Below are positions 15,921 through 25,010 of a stretch of DNA of 64,000 bases, in pieces. Under the pieces are notes generated by a model that saw nothing but the letters and a program-made list of their open reading frames with translations, was not told where the DNA came from and made no database searches. Origin of the DNA: a virus. The stretch covers positions 62,001 to 126,000 of IMG/VR virus record IMGVR_UViG_3300001782_000005; one strand, written 5' to 3'. The stretch's first letter is position 1, and each line of letters begins with the position of its first letter. The position numbers and the translations under genes were made by a program.

Positions 15921-16449
15921 CGCTTTCCATTTTCGAGCACTCACGCCATATCTCCTTAAGTAAGTCATGAATTCCATATTCCTTCATTCTTAACGTAAGA
16001 AATTCAGAAATAGTTGGTTGATATGGTTGCTTCTTTGGATATATATTTGCCTCTCTTGGAGATCTGTCCCCCTTCTTGTTATTACAGTCTTTACAAGAAG
16101 TTAGACAGTTATCAAAATTGTTTTGACCTCCACGAGATTTTGGGATCATGTGATCTATTGTTAAATTTCCTCTGTCTGTGCTACCGCAGTATTGACAAGT
16201 CCAATTATCCCTAATCAACACATTCTTTGGTCTAAAAGGGACTTTGTTCTTGTAAATCGAGCGAACCAATTTTAGCAGTCGCAGAATCAGAGGAAGAGTA
16301 ATAACAATAGTTCGCCCAACGTTGGCAATTTGGCGGTCACCGTACTTCAAAACTTCTACTTTGTTTTGAATCATTAGGCATACCGCCCTTCGCCAACGAA
16401 GAGTACACAAGTAAGTGTAGTCGGCGTTAAGCAGCAGCACACGTTCCAT
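15913..16449 (-). CDS. HNH endonuclease
   Basis: A clear HNH nuclease of the McrA/5-methylcytosine-restriction type: CQYC at 85-88, IDHMIPKSRGG at about 98-108 with the catalytic His, NNFDN at 110-114 and SCKDC at 118-122. The four cysteines bind structural zinc. The N-terminal 80 residues (LNADYTYLCTLRWRRA) match the frequent HNH variant in which a strand-helix domain precedes the nuclease. Phage copies may be homing enzymes or function in genome processing. No intron is evident nearby. Confidence 0.9.
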   Translation of the reverse strand: MERVLLLNADYTYLCTLRWRRAVCLMIQNKVEVLKYGDRQIANVGRTIVITLPLILRLLKLVRSIYKNKVPFRPKNVLIRDNWTCQYCGSTDRGNLTIDHMIPKSRGGQNNFDNCLTSCKDCNNKKGDRSPREANIYPKKQPYQPTISEFLTLRMKEYGIHDLLKEIWRECSKMESDA

Positions 16450-16463
16450 AACCCTTACCTCCT

Positions 16464-16649
16464 TTAGGTATAACTAATGGTTTCACAAATTGGACATTGA
16501 TATACTAACCTCGGTCTCTCTTCTGTTCCAACCCATCTTCTAATTTTCCACATCTTTATTAAACAACTAGAACAGAAGCTTAATTTTACTTCTTTCTTTA
16601 ATATCGTCCAAAAGAATTTAATTCTTACTCTTAAAAATGAAGGTATCAT
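16464..16649 (-). CDS. zinc-ribbon protein, 61 aa
   Basis: Cysteines CSSC at about 26-29 and CPIC at about 52-55 give one zinc ribbon. The N-terminus is basic. AAAGGATGACAAA precedes ATG 16649, and tRNA-Cys ends 12 bases upstream. Role is unknown. Confidence 0.6.
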   Translation of the reverse strand: MIPSFLRVRIKFFWTILKKEVKLSFCSSCLIKMWKIRRWVGTEERPRLVYQCPICETISYT

Positions 16650-16661
16650 TTTGTCATCCTT

Positions 16662-16736
16662 TGGACACTACGCCTGGATTCGAACCAGGGATCACGGATT
16701 TGCAATCCGTTGCCTTAACCTCTTGGCCACGTAGTG
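16662..16736 (-). tRNA. tRNA-Cys (GCA)
   Basis: Acceptor CACTACG/CGTAGTG, anticodon loop TTGCAAA (GCA), T-loop TTCGAAT, discriminator U73 as usual for tRNA-Cys, and CCA encoded. It is separated from tRNA-Trp by four bases. Confidence 0.94.
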
Positions 16737-16740
16737 TATT

Positions 16741-16817
16741 TGGCACGCACGGAGGGACTCGAACCCCCAACCGCAGGTTTTGGAGACCTGTGCTCTTCGC
16801 AATTGAGCTACGTGCGC
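16741..16817 (-). tRNA. tRNA-Trp (CCA)
   Basis: Acceptor GCGCACG pairs with CGTGCGT (a G-U closes position 1). The anticodon loop is CTCCAAA (CCA), T-loop TTCGAGT, discriminator G73, and CCA is encoded. Confidence 0.94.
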
Positions 16818-16818
16818 A

Positions 16819-17412
16819 CTAAATGTGTGGCATTAGCCTTGCATAGATAAGACCACAAGTTTCAAGGCTAATAATTGCAGTTGTCACATATTCACATGCC
16901 ATTTTTGCTTTTCTGAGATCATCAAAATTGGAATAATTAAAACGACCTGCACACTCAAGTTTAAGTTGAGGTATTCTGTTTAATCCAGAATTGAACAAAC
17001 TAGCGATAAGTCTCTCTCCACACTCAGGACATATCCTCATCGCAAAACATTTATTAAAATAACCCATCTGCTCCCACTTATTTTCAATATTTGTTCTAAC
17101 GTTTTTGTGAACTTTATACTTTTGGAGATTATTCATAGGTCTAGGGCTAGATTTGTAGCTTTCTTTCCATCTTCTGAAGTAAATTTTTACTTCGAATTTA
17201 CAGATTTCTGGTTTTCCACATCTCAAAATAATATGTGCCCACTTCACTTTTTTATTACTAGTATAAGAGAAATCGCTTGACTGTTGTATGCCACTTATTT
17301 TTAAATCCCAACCACAGAAAGGGCAAATAAACACATTGATTGCTCTATGAGAATATGGTTTTGATTTCCATTTATCTTCAACCTTTGTTATTGGAATGAA
17401 TGGATTCGGCAT
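16819..17412 (-). CDS. two-finger zinc protein, 197 aa
   Basis: CPFCGWDL near residue 30 with a later C...C pair, and CPECGERL near residue 129, give two zinc modules. The second module (KWEQMGYFNKC...RICPECGERL) aligns with the 97-aa protein at 18783..19076, showing a shared domain. GAGGAAG precedes ATG 17412. It ends one base from tRNA-Trp. The function is unknown. Confidence 0.65.
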   Translation of the reverse strand: MPNPFIPITKVEDKWKSKPYSHRAINVFICPFCGWDLKISGIQQSSDFSYTSNKKVKWAHIILRCGKPEICKFEVKIYFRRWKESYKSSPRPMNNLQKYKVHKNVRTNIENKWEQMGYFNKCFAMRICPECGERLIASLFNSGLNRIPQLKLECAGRFNYSNFDDLRKAKMACEYVTTAIISLETCGLIYARLMPHI

Positions 17413-17635
17413 CTTCTTCCTCAGCTACTCTAAATCCAGTTAGGTCAGCAACTCCGACTACCCCTTTCATTTTTTTAGCAAGATCACTAGGTCCCTTTTC
17501 ACAATCATGGGGTCTGTATATGAAGTTATAACTGGATAAATACATCAGTACAGATTCAAGTGGTTCATTTGTCTCAATTACGTCAGGAAAATTAGCCTGA
17601 CAAAATCTACAACGATAAAAGCAATGTAATTTCAT
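17378..17635 (-). CDS. Cys-containing hypothetical protein, 85 aa
   Basis: ATG 17635 (AAGGAG 11 bases upstream) is taken as start; an earlier codon at 17686 would lie in the neighbouring gene. It has YRCRFCQANFPD near the N-terminus and one later Cys-His region (PHDCEKG), probably a small zinc fold. It overlaps genes on both sides by a few codons. Confidence 0.55.
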   Translation of the reverse strand: MKLHCFYRCRFCQANFPDVIETNEPLESVLMYLSSYNFIYRPHDCEKGPSDLAKKMKGVVGVADLTGFRVAEEEDAESIHSNNKG

Positions 17636-17910
17636 CTTATCTTCAACTCCTTTGTTACCGTATTCTGTGTAACCGCAAAAGCACAACTATTTGGATCTAC
17701 ATCAGGTCTATTAAGATAATCTAGAATTTTGTGGGTTGCCTTATCGGCACACTCGGTACTACAAATGGAAAGTATAAGACATCCGAAGCACGGATCATCG
17801 AGATTCTCTATATCAACTTTTTCTAAATCTTCTTTGCCAAGTTTGAAGTATCGTTGAAGCAACCCTTCTGTTATGGTTCGGATACTTTTTAAACGCTTGT
17901 TTATTCTCAT
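17632..17910 (-). CDS. CX2CX5CX3C protein, 92 aa
   Basis: The family motif PCFGCLILSICSTEC lies at about residues 40-54. GAGG stands eight bases before ATG 17910. The first 98 bases are shared, in another frame, with the end of the phosphatase-like gene. Both frames have sensible product sequence, so a true overlap is likely. Function is unknown. Confidence 0.6.
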   Translation of the reverse strand: MRINKRLKSIRTITEGLLQRYFKLGKEDLEKVDIENLDDPCFGCLILSICSTECADKATHKILDYLNRPDVDPNSCAFAVTQNTVTKELKIR

Positions 17911-18220
17911 TTAAAATTTCCTCTAGTGCGACAGCAACTCCTGCACTTCGACTAATTCCAGCTTCACAATTAACAACTATTTCTTCGGGTTGAGTTAATC
18001 TAAGAAAGTTCAGAATTGATACTGCATGCCATTCATTAATTAGTTTATCACTTTTATCTCTTGCTTCATCGAGATCATGAAAGTGTAACTTGAGTGACCT
18101 CCATGCTTCAGAAACATTGGGATGTTTTCTGCCGGGGTCTGTTATGGAGATTAAGATTGATTTATTTGAAGGAATTAACCTCTCTACTTGCCTCCTTGAA
18201 TAAATATTAATCTTTACCAT
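17813..18220 (-). CDS. protein tyrosine/dual-specificity phosphatase-like protein
   Basis: NCEAGISRSAG contains the P-loop C-x5-R with C85 and R91, followed by the usual Ser. An upstream Asp in LHFHDLDEAR (about 50-51) could serve as general acid. Length (135 aa) fits the small DSP/cyanobacterial-type phosphatases. Its substrate could be a phosphoprotein, a nucleotide or an RNA end. AAGGAA precedes ATG 18220. Confidence 0.8.
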   Translation of the reverse strand: MVKINIYSRRQVERLIPSNKSILISITDPGRKHPNVSEAWRSLKLHFHDLDEARDKSDKLINEWHAVSILNFLRLTQPEEIVVNCEAGISRSAGVAVALEEILNENKQAFKKYPNHNRRVASTILQTWQRRFRKS

Positions 18221-18240
18221 TTTATTCCTTTAAATTGATG

Positions 18241-18347
18241 CGGGGTGAGGCGGGAGTCGAACCCGCACGGTCAGTTATGACCACGTGGAGAAATAATATC
18301 ACCCACGCATGTCTGCCCACTAGTATTAAAGTTCCATCACTCACCCC
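18241..18347 (-). tRNA. aberrant tRNA-like element, type II, anticodon not assignable
   Basis: The minus strand has an acceptor of up to 8 bp (GGGGTGAG/CTCACCCC), a perfect T-arm (GCGGG TTCGACT CCCGC) and a long variable arm (GGTCA TAAC TGACC), as in Leu, Ser or Sec tRNAs. However the D-arm carries about 11 extra bases, and the anticodon stem CGTGG/CCACG encloses 14 bases instead of 7. CCA is not encoded (G-CAT follows), unlike the other four tRNAs here. It could be a decayed tRNA-Leu, an unusual suppressor or a tRNA mimic. Confidence 0.6.
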
Positions 18348-18621
18348 ATTCCCCCCTAAGAGCTTGTTTTACCTTAGCCTTTGCATTATTCAGTCTAAAC
18401 TTAACAAGATCATAACCTTCAAATAAATTTAACCTTTCTGCTTTATCCATTAACTTTTCAATCAGATCTAAAATCCTAATTAAATCTTCTTGTGCAGATT
18501 CAACAGATGCTATACCCAAGCACCATTTTCTTTCAATCTTCACAACTTCATCAACAATTTCTTTCATCTCCTTAGAGAATCTTCGTAATTTCATCTCATC
18601 AAAATTCACAACTTGATTCAT
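18337..18621 (-). CDS. helical hypothetical protein, 94 aa
   Basis: An entirely helical, charged protein. GGAGGAG precedes ATG 18621. Its last codons overlap the 5' end of the tRNA-like element, and its start overlaps the small gene upstream by 23 bases. No family is recognised. Confidence 0.6.
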   Translation of the reverse strand: MNQVVNFDEMKLRRFSKEMKEIVDEVVKIERKWCLGIASVESAQEDLIRILDLIEKLMDKAERLNLFEGYDLVKFRLNNAKAKVKQALRGEWGE

Positions 18622-18778
18622 TATTCTCCTCCGTTAGATAACTCAAAGCTACTTCTGCATTACAGTGAAGACACCCTGCTTCGCCAGTTTCAGTATTTGC
18701 AAAACATTCTTCAAAGTCAATAACATCCATCAACACATCTCTGATTTTTTTGATTTTTTCTCCTGATATACAGCACAT
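18599..18778 (-). CDS. small Cys-containing protein, 59 aa
   Basis: The protein begins MCCISGEKIKK and contains CLHCNAE. It fits exactly between two confident genes, ending inside the next one. The ribosome binding site is weak (AAGAGA). Two cysteine pairs could bind zinc. Confidence 0.5.
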   Translation of the reverse strand: MCCISGEKIKKIRDVLMDVIDFEECFANTETGEAGCLHCNAEVALSYLTEENNESSCEF

Positions 18779-18782
18779 TTCT

Positions 18783-19076
18783 TTATCTCTTAAAAAAAGA
18801 GGTTTTCTTTAAAGGGTGTAATGTTGGAGGGATAGTCATTGATGTAGTTACTTTTGCCCATTTCTGATAAACCTCCCTATTGTCGTCACTTATTTCAACA
18901 TGAAGCATATAGTGACATTTTTTACTAGAACAAGACAATCTTAGTGAAGGTTGTTGAAAAACCAGAAGTCGCTCACCACACTCAGGACATTTCCTTATAG
19001 CCATACATTTCTCAATAAAACTCATATCTTCCCACTGCTTCTCTAAATCTGATGCAATTTCTAAACCCGTCTTCAT
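18783..19076 (-). CDS. zinc-finger protein, 97 aa
   Basis: LEKQWEDMSFIEKC...KCPECGERLL followed by CSSKKC gives one four-Cys zinc site and matches the second half of the protein at 16819..17412. GGAG precedes ATG 19076. It sits immediately downstream of the polymerase beta gene and may be cotranscribed with it. Confidence 0.65.
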   Translation of the reverse strand: MKTGLEIASDLEKQWEDMSFIEKCMAIRKCPECGERLLVFQQPSLRLSCSSKKCHYMLHVEISDDNREVYQKWAKVTTSMTIPPTLHPLKKTSFFKR

Positions 19077-19079
19077 ATC

Positions 19080-22076
19080 TCACTCCTTCAATACTCCAAT
19101 AACATTAAAATATGCATCAAGCAGTTTCACAGATTCTGAAACATCATCTTCCTCATCTTTCGGTTTAATAAATTCCGATTCAATTGTTTCGTTGATATAT
19201 CTATTCTTTAAATCTATACAATCTGATTTTGTTGTTAAAAATTCAGAAAGGTTAATTGGTCCATCGTGAGCAATTAAACATGCTGTCTCCATTTCCCCAC
19301 ATCTCTGACCACCACGATGCTTCCTTCCTCCTAAAGGTTGCAGAGTTTTCTTTGCATATGATCCAATACCTCTAGCGGCTAATCTTGTCTCAGCAATATG
19401 CACCATCTTAAAGAAATAGATATAACCAGCGGCAACTTTATTTAGAAGCTTCTCTTTTGAGATTGGATCATAGATATCGTATTCAAACGAAGTTCCAGTT
19501 TTCTCCATTGCCTCTTTTACCATTTCCATTGAAACAGATTCAAATGGAGGTTGAATTAGTGATAGCCCTGCAATAAAATCTTTACTAATCACCTTTGGCA
19601 GTTGTTCTTCGAATTGCTTGTAATACCAATTCCCTTCTGTATTATCAATCACTTTTATATAGTGAAGTAAACTTTTCCTAACTTGTTTTTGACTACCCTC
19701 ATCAATCAAGTCAAAAAGTTTCTTCCTTAAATCAATAAAAGACATTGATAGGTGTAACTCAAATAATTGACCAATATTCATCCTAGAGATTATCCCAAGC
19801 GGATTTATACAAATATCAACATTCCTACCATCTGGAAGTTGAGGCATTTTCTCATGTGGAACTATCCTTGAAATAACTCCTTTATTCCCATGCCTATTTG
19901 CAATTTTATCTCCAGCCTCTATTGGTCGATAATAAATTCCGAACATCTCAACTCTTACACCGTTAACTGGTTCCCCCTTAACTTTATACCTACCAATATG
20001 AGAGAATTTGCTCAAATTTCGATCTCGAATAAATTGTTTAGCTTGCTCGACCGAAAGATGTTCATGTAAGACTTTCTGAAAATCTTTTTCCTTCTTTTGT
20101 TGTTTCTCGATCTTTTCTTCAATCCATTTCTTATACTCAGGTATTTCTTTATTCCACACATTTGCATAGACATTTGCATCAGTAATCCAAACTCTCTTTC
20201 TAGTGGTGAGTGGTGTCTCTTCTTCAAAAATTGAATAGAAGTCTAATCCTGCCGTAACTTCTTTCATTTTTGCATAAGGTTTTCCGGGAGCTATCGACTC
20301 CATTACATTAGGTAGTGGTTTATATACATTCTCGGTTAAACTTAGAAGTACTTTATTAGGCGGAATTGTAAACGATAAATCTCTATAATGGACAGATGTA
20401 AATACATCTTCTTTAACTAATCTATCAGATATAACTATTCCGTCCTCATAATTATAACCATAATAGGTCATAACTGCAGTTAATAAGTTTCGACCAAAAT
20501 TTATCTTACCATCTGTACAGAATCCGCTCTCAGCTAATATATCTCCTGCTTTAAATTTATCTCCAACTTTTACATAGATATTCATACCATCCATATTCTC
20601 AACATATATTTTCCTAAGGCCAATATCAAAGACATCAGCTTCATTATCATCATATTTAACAATCAAGAATTCTTGATTCAAAAATACTACTTCACCATCC
20701 TTTTTTGCTCTTCTAACAAATTGAGTAAAATCTGTATATAATCCCTCACATCCAGATTGAATTGTGGGAATATCAAATTCCCTGAGCATTATTGATTGTC
20801 TCATCTGAGATGCAGACATTTGTAATCTAGTCTGATCATTATGCTCGAGAAAAGGAACCATCGAAACTGGAATTGAAATGATTTGTTTATCCAAAATTTC
20901 TTCAGAAAACCGTAAATTATTATCTAATTTTACATTTGGAATCAAATTTTGAATAACTCCACAATTATCCCTGTCTGGAGTATCCACTGGACAAATCCTA
21001 CCAAACATACTTGGACAAATATCTCTCAAATGCTCAGGAACGTTCTCACGATTAAAACCACCTGGCCCAATTAAACTTATTCTTGATAAACGAGTCAATT
21101 CCTCAATCGGATTTATTGCAAAATCAAATTGAACAATATCCGACACATTACACTCTGAGAGGATTTGAGAAGAATTGATATTAAACTTTGGTTGCCTTGC
21201 TGTTCTATTCGACATACATAAATCAAAGACAGCTTTAGAAACTTTTGCTAAAATCATATATTCAGCACATCTAACTCTCTTATTTCTAAAATCAGTATCA
21301 TCATATACTACTCCAGCAATCGCATTGAATAATTCTTCTATTAGGGATCCAGTTGTGAAATATTCAGCAGACATTACATCAGCCTTAAGTATTAGATCAA
21401 GAGCATATACAAGATCCTCACCCTTTGATTTTGCGTTATAGTGTGAATAGTGTGCTCCGACCTCTCTTATAAAATCATCTTGTGTCCAACCAGCTGAATT
21501 TTCATAATAGAGTTTTAAATCCAGCATTAACTTATCATATATAGTATTACCACTTACTTCTAGAGCAGATAGTTTGAATCTTTGATTCAATTCATCCATT
21601 CCATAGTAAGCAAACATTATTAAAGCAAATGGAACTTTCTTCCCAAGAATACTCAACTTTACATGAGGTTGTTCTCTATCGTCAAAGACCATTATTGAGG
21701 CAACATTCGTCCTCAATTTGATTGATTTTCCTCTAGTAACAATAGGAATATCAAAGAGTTGAAATTGTGGAATCTTTTTCCTGCCTTTAATCATTATATA
21801 GTTTCGATCAATAAGTTTTGGTATTGCCATACTCAAGTCTATCTCAGAGTTTCCTTTCTGTAATTTAATAACCATGCTCTGCTTTAAGGTTTTGAATAAC
21901 TCACCTGAAGTAAATTTTGAGTCTTTAATTATAAAATCAGTTACTGTAAATCCCAGTTCTTCGGCAGGTTTTAAGATTTGCCTTACTTTCTCGGTTAATG
22001 AAGAGTATTCTCTCTCTCTGATAGAGAAAATATTACTCTCCTCATTAACCTTAAAATACGGATTGAGTATGTTCAA
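19080..22076 (-). CDS. DNA-directed RNA polymerase beta-subunit-like protein (RNAP-1)
   Basis: All core beta blocks are present and unsplit: GPGGFNR at 337-343, CPVDTPDRDNCG at 362-373, YGYNYEDGIVIS at 539-550, GDKIANRHGNKG at 722-733 with the active-site lysines, and NPLGIISRMNIGQ at 758-770. A RHRGGQRCGEME block sits near the C-terminus. At 998 residues it is shorter than bacterial RpoB (about 1,180-1,340), mainly through reduced lobes. A Lys/Glu-rich insert lies at about 648-690. The start is TTG with GGAGG. It pairs with beta' upstream, from which it is separated by one 83-aa gene. Confidence 0.95.
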   Translation of the reverse strand: MNILNPYFKVNEESNIFSIREREYSSLTEKVRQILKPAEELGFTVTDFIIKDSKFTSGELFKTLKQSMVIKLQKGNSEIDLSMAIPKLIDRNYIMIKGRKKIPQFQLFDIPIVTRGKSIKLRTNVASIMVFDDREQPHVKLSILGKKVPFALIMFAYYGMDELNQRFKLSALEVSGNTIYDKLMLDLKLYYENSAGWTQDDFIREVGAHYSHYNAKSKGEDLVYALDLILKADVMSAEYFTTGSLIEELFNAIAGVVYDDTDFRNKRVRCAEYMILAKVSKAVFDLCMSNRTARQPKFNINSSQILSECNVSDIVQFDFAINPIEELTRLSRISLIGPGGFNRENVPEHLRDICPSMFGRICPVDTPDRDNCGVIQNLIPNVKLDNNLRFSEEILDKQIISIPVSMVPFLEHNDQTRLQMSASQMRQSIMLREFDIPTIQSGCEGLYTDFTQFVRRAKKDGEVVFLNQEFLIVKYDDNEADVFDIGLRKIYVENMDGMNIYVKVGDKFKAGDILAESGFCTDGKINFGRNLLTAVMTYYGYNYEDGIVISDRLVKEDVFTSVHYRDLSFTIPPNKVLLSLTENVYKPLPNVMESIAPGKPYAKMKEVTAGLDFYSIFEEETPLTTRKRVWITDANVYANVWNKEIPEYKKWIEEKIEKQQKKEKDFQKVLHEHLSVEQAKQFIRDRNLSKFSHIGRYKVKGEPVNGVRVEMFGIYYRPIEAGDKIANRHGNKGVISRIVPHEKMPQLPDGRNVDICINPLGIISRMNIGQLFELHLSMSFIDLRKKLFDLIDEGSQKQVRKSLLHYIKVIDNTEGNWYYKQFEEQLPKVISKDFIAGLSLIQPPFESVSMEMVKEAMEKTGTSFEYDIYDPISKEKLLNKVAAGYIYFFKMVHIAETRLAARGIGSYAKKTLQPLGGRKHRGGQRCGEMETACLIAHDGPINLSEFLTTKSDCIDLKNRYINETIESEFIKPKDEEDDVSESVKLLDAYFNVIGVLKE

Positions 22077-22302
22077 CTTTTCCTCCAGTCTTTTTTATAA
22101 TCCATGTTACAAACCTTATTACATCTCCGTCTGTAAGATCACTCATATAGTTTCTATCAATTTTTCTTGAAATCCACCCATAAAGATCATGATCTTTTAA
22201 TAAATGAGCATTTAATCTTATGAATCTTAGTAATCTCCTTCTAGTAAATTGTCTAGTTTGACAAGACACATCAAACGAATATAGAAGTCCTTCCACCTTC
22301 AT
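22051..22302 (-). CDS. small basic protein between beta' and beta of RNAP-1, 83 aa
   Basis: The ATG overlaps the beta' stop (TGATG) and has a GGGAG site. Its end overlaps the beta start by 26 bases. The sequence starts MKVEGLLYSF, is basic and helical with a conserved-looking DGDVIRFVTWIIKK at the end. Fixed position between two subunits suggests an accessory polymerase subunit, but no family is recognised. Confidence 0.65.
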   Translation of the reverse strand: MKVEGLLYSFDVSCQTRQFTRRRLLRFIRLNAHLLKDHDLYGWISRKIDRNYMSDLTDGDVIRFVTWIIKKTGGKVEHTQSVF

Positions 22303-25010
22303 CACAAGTCTCTCCCACATAAAATCTTATCCATAACACCATAATATCTTCCTGGTTGTAAGATTCCTTTTAAGATATGCTGTTTTGGTCTTGAAAATGC
22401 TAAACCTAATAACCAACTTTCATAACTTGGAACTTTCTGCACCGAGTGATACTCAGGAGATAATTTTTCTCTACCTTCTATTAATCTCCACTTCCTAATT
22501 CCTTTCCACATCAACTGGGATACAACACATTCAAAATGAACATGATGAATATTTCTATTTGTGTTATAGACATCAAAGAGATCTGATACAATATCTACAT
22601 AATTCTTATTATCGAATTTATGTAGAAGTTTTGATGCACTCGCAAGATCACCAATGATATCCATCTGCCTTACAGCTTCATCATCTGCTTGTTCACCTTC
22701 TTTTACATGGGCTACTCCAGATGTGTGGAACGTTCTAAGAACCAATTGAGTATTACACTCCCCTAAACTTTGTGCAGCAATGACCCCAATGAATCTGCTA
22801 TTTAAAACTTTATATAATTCTCCATAACATTTCTTACATATTTTTGGACTTGTACAAAAGATTGGACTCCTTATGTGAATAACCTTTCCAACTAAATCTA
22901 AATAATTTTCCTTCGTTATCATCTCCAAAACACCATTATTATCATAATATCTATAAGTCAACATTCTAGCTTTCTTATTATCTTTTACGTAAACTAAAAG
23001 AAGATCATTTGTTCCACAATCTTCATGGTCTCCTATCTGAAGATTTGCACAAGCAAAAATTAGTTTTCTCGAAAGATATCCAGATGCTCCAGTATTAAGT
23101 GCGACATCAAGTAATCCTTTTCTACAACCATATGTAGAATTGAAAAATTCTTCCTCAGTCAGACCTTCTAAAAGACTATGTTTTATTGGAGTTGGAAGAA
23201 TCTGACCCCTAAAATTAGAGATAAACCCTCTAGTTAGAATTATCTGCCTGACTTGATCCCAACTACCTCTTGCTCCAGACTCAACCATATATGAATATTT
23301 AAAACTATCTTTAAGTGATCTTGTAGTCTCATCATTTGAGATCATCTCAATCTGATGTCTTATACTATGATCAGAATAGATTTCGTGCTTTATTTTTGTT
23401 AAATCTCCATTAAATGAGTCAAGAGACATGGTCGCACCAAATAAAGTTGAATACTTGAAACCAATAAATTTTATTCTATCAAGAACTTGCTTAATAATAT
23501 CAACAGGATATTTAGATTTAATATCATTGAGTATCTTCATCAATTTTCTTTTTCTGATTGCTTCGTTGACTAAAGGATAATCAACCGGCAGACACTCATT
23601 AAATATTTTAATTCCCTCACTAATTTTCTCTCCCTTAAATTCAACTTCATTTGATAAATCTAGAAAGCTATCACTTGTTAGAGCATATACTCCAAGAATT
23701 ATGTCTTGACTAGGGGTTGTCGCTAAACTCTCATTCGCAGGATTGCTTAAGTTTCTTGTTATTAGAAATTTCTCTCTAACTTCTTGTTTTGATTGCTCAG
23801 AGATTGGAATATAGACTGCCATCTGGTCACCATCAAAATCAGCATTAAAACCAGGGCAAGCAAGTGGATGAATCTTAATAACATTGTCTAGAGATATCTT
23901 AACATTAAAACCCATCATACTTAATCTGTGTAACGATGGTTGCCTATTTAATAAACAAACCTCATCTTTGGCAATTTCTTCACAAACTCGGTATAGGACT
24001 GGTGACTTCGTTTCTATACAATCATCAACAAAATCAATTGCATCATTTAATAACTTAAATCTACCAATCTCAATGAGTTTCTTTGATATCTGCAGTTTAA
24101 ATAATTCAAGAAACATTAGGTAAGGCAAAACACACTCATCTAAATTCAATACCGGATCAGGAATTATCACTGCCCGACCAGAAAAGTCAATTCTTTTTCC
24201 TAAAATATTTCCCCTAATAAGACCTTCTTTCTTTGCTAATTTAGAGATAATATGTGAATATAACTCATTTACATCTTTCTGAATTTGAGTAAAGTAACTA
24301 TAGAATAGTTTCTTATCTCTATGTATATCAACTATTGTATCTCTCATAATTTCTTTTTTCGTCAATATCTGAATATAATATCTATTTATCTGATCAACCA
24401 CTTGGTTGTTTCTTTCAATATTTTTCGCTGCTGGTCTAAGATCAGGGGGCAACACAAGCACATTATGTATGAACATCTTATCCAAATTATCTCGAATAAC
24501 TTTCCACTCCAGAATTCCATCCTCAACAAACATATGGGAGAGATCCCCTATTAATTTTCCAATTGCCTCTATCTTCTCAAATTTTTCTGCATCTTTCGGA
24601 ACCGCAGATTCACTAGTGGCTACTCCATATTCATCTTCTCGTACAAATAAAATACTTTGTTCATTCTTCATTAAATCATCCAGAAGTCCTTTTACTTTTG
24701 AACCTCCAATATCAACTATTAACTCATAGAAAATCGGATTGACAACTGGAAATGGAAGAACTATTCTAGCAAATCTCCTTCTCCTCTCATCACTATTAAC
24801 AATATCTACCTCACAAATAGCACAAGTTCCACCAGCACCAGAAATTCCATAATACGTGCCACACTGGCATGTATAATTCCTAACTGGTCCAAAGATTTGT
24901 TCAGAGAATAAACCCTTCGGATGGAACTTCTTCTTGCTCATCATTTTCGTTGAACTTACTTGTTTTAGCTCCTCCGAAAACTTATTAATGTCAAGAAGAC
25001 TTGGCATCAT
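22302..25010 (-). CDS. DNA-directed RNA polymerase beta'-subunit-like protein (RNAP-1)
   Basis: Complete beta' in one chain of 902 aa. The N-terminal zinc site has C48, C50, C63 and C66. KRIDFSGRAVI (272-282) is the rudder/switch region, NRQPSLHR lies at 355-362, and NADFDGDQM (389-397) holds the three catalytic Asp. A CxxxxxCxxC site and the trigger-loop region SLGECNTQLVLRTFHTSG follow. The C-terminus ends with the expected LKGILQPGRYYGV block. It is shorter than bacterial RpoC (about 1,400) but not split. E2-like gene upstream overlaps its start by 20 bases. Confidence 0.95.
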   Translation of the reverse strand: MMPSLLDINKFSEELKQVSSTKMMSKKKFHPKGLFSEQIFGPVRNYTCQCGTYYGISGAGGTCAICEVDIVNSDERRRRFARIVLPFPVVNPIFYELIVDIGGSKVKGLLDDLMKNEQSILFVREDEYGVATSESAVPKDAEKFEKIEAIGKLIGDLSHMFVEDGILEWKVIRDNLDKMFIHNVLVLPPDLRPAAKNIERNNQVVDQINRYYIQILTKKEIMRDTIVDIHRDKKLFYSYFTQIQKDVNELYSHIISKLAKKEGLIRGNILGKRIDFSGRAVIIPDPVLNLDECVLPYLMFLELFKLQISKKLIEIGRFKLLNDAIDFVDDCIETKSPVLYRVCEEIAKDEVCLLNRQPSLHRLSMMGFNVKISLDNVIKIHPLACPGFNADFDGDQMAVYIPISEQSKQEVREKFLITRNLSNPANESLATTPSQDIILGVYALTSDSFLDLSNEVEFKGEKISEGIKIFNECLPVDYPLVNEAIRKRKLMKILNDIKSKYPVDIIKQVLDRIKFIGFKYSTLFGATMSLDSFNGDLTKIKHEIYSDHSIRHQIEMISNDETTRSLKDSFKYSYMVESGARGSWDQVRQIILTRGFISNFRGQILPTPIKHSLLEGLTEEEFFNSTYGCRKGLLDVALNTGASGYLSRKLIFACANLQIGDHEDCGTNDLLLVYVKDNKKARMLTYRYYDNNGVLEMITKENYLDLVGKVIHIRSPIFCTSPKICKKCYGELYKVLNSRFIGVIAAQSLGECNTQLVLRTFHTSGVAHVKEGEQADDEAVRQMDIIGDLASASKLLHKFDNKNYVDIVSDLFDVYNTNRNIHHVHFECVVSQLMWKGIRKWRLIEGREKLSPEYHSVQKVPSYESWLLGLAFSRPKQHILKGILQPGRYYGVMDKILCGRDL

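Noticed and set aside
18241-18347. tRNA-Sec
   Set aside because: The 8-bp acceptor and long variable arm are suggestive. But no UCA anticodon sits in a 7-base loop, the D-arm does not fit, and no sel genes or in-frame UGA need was seen.
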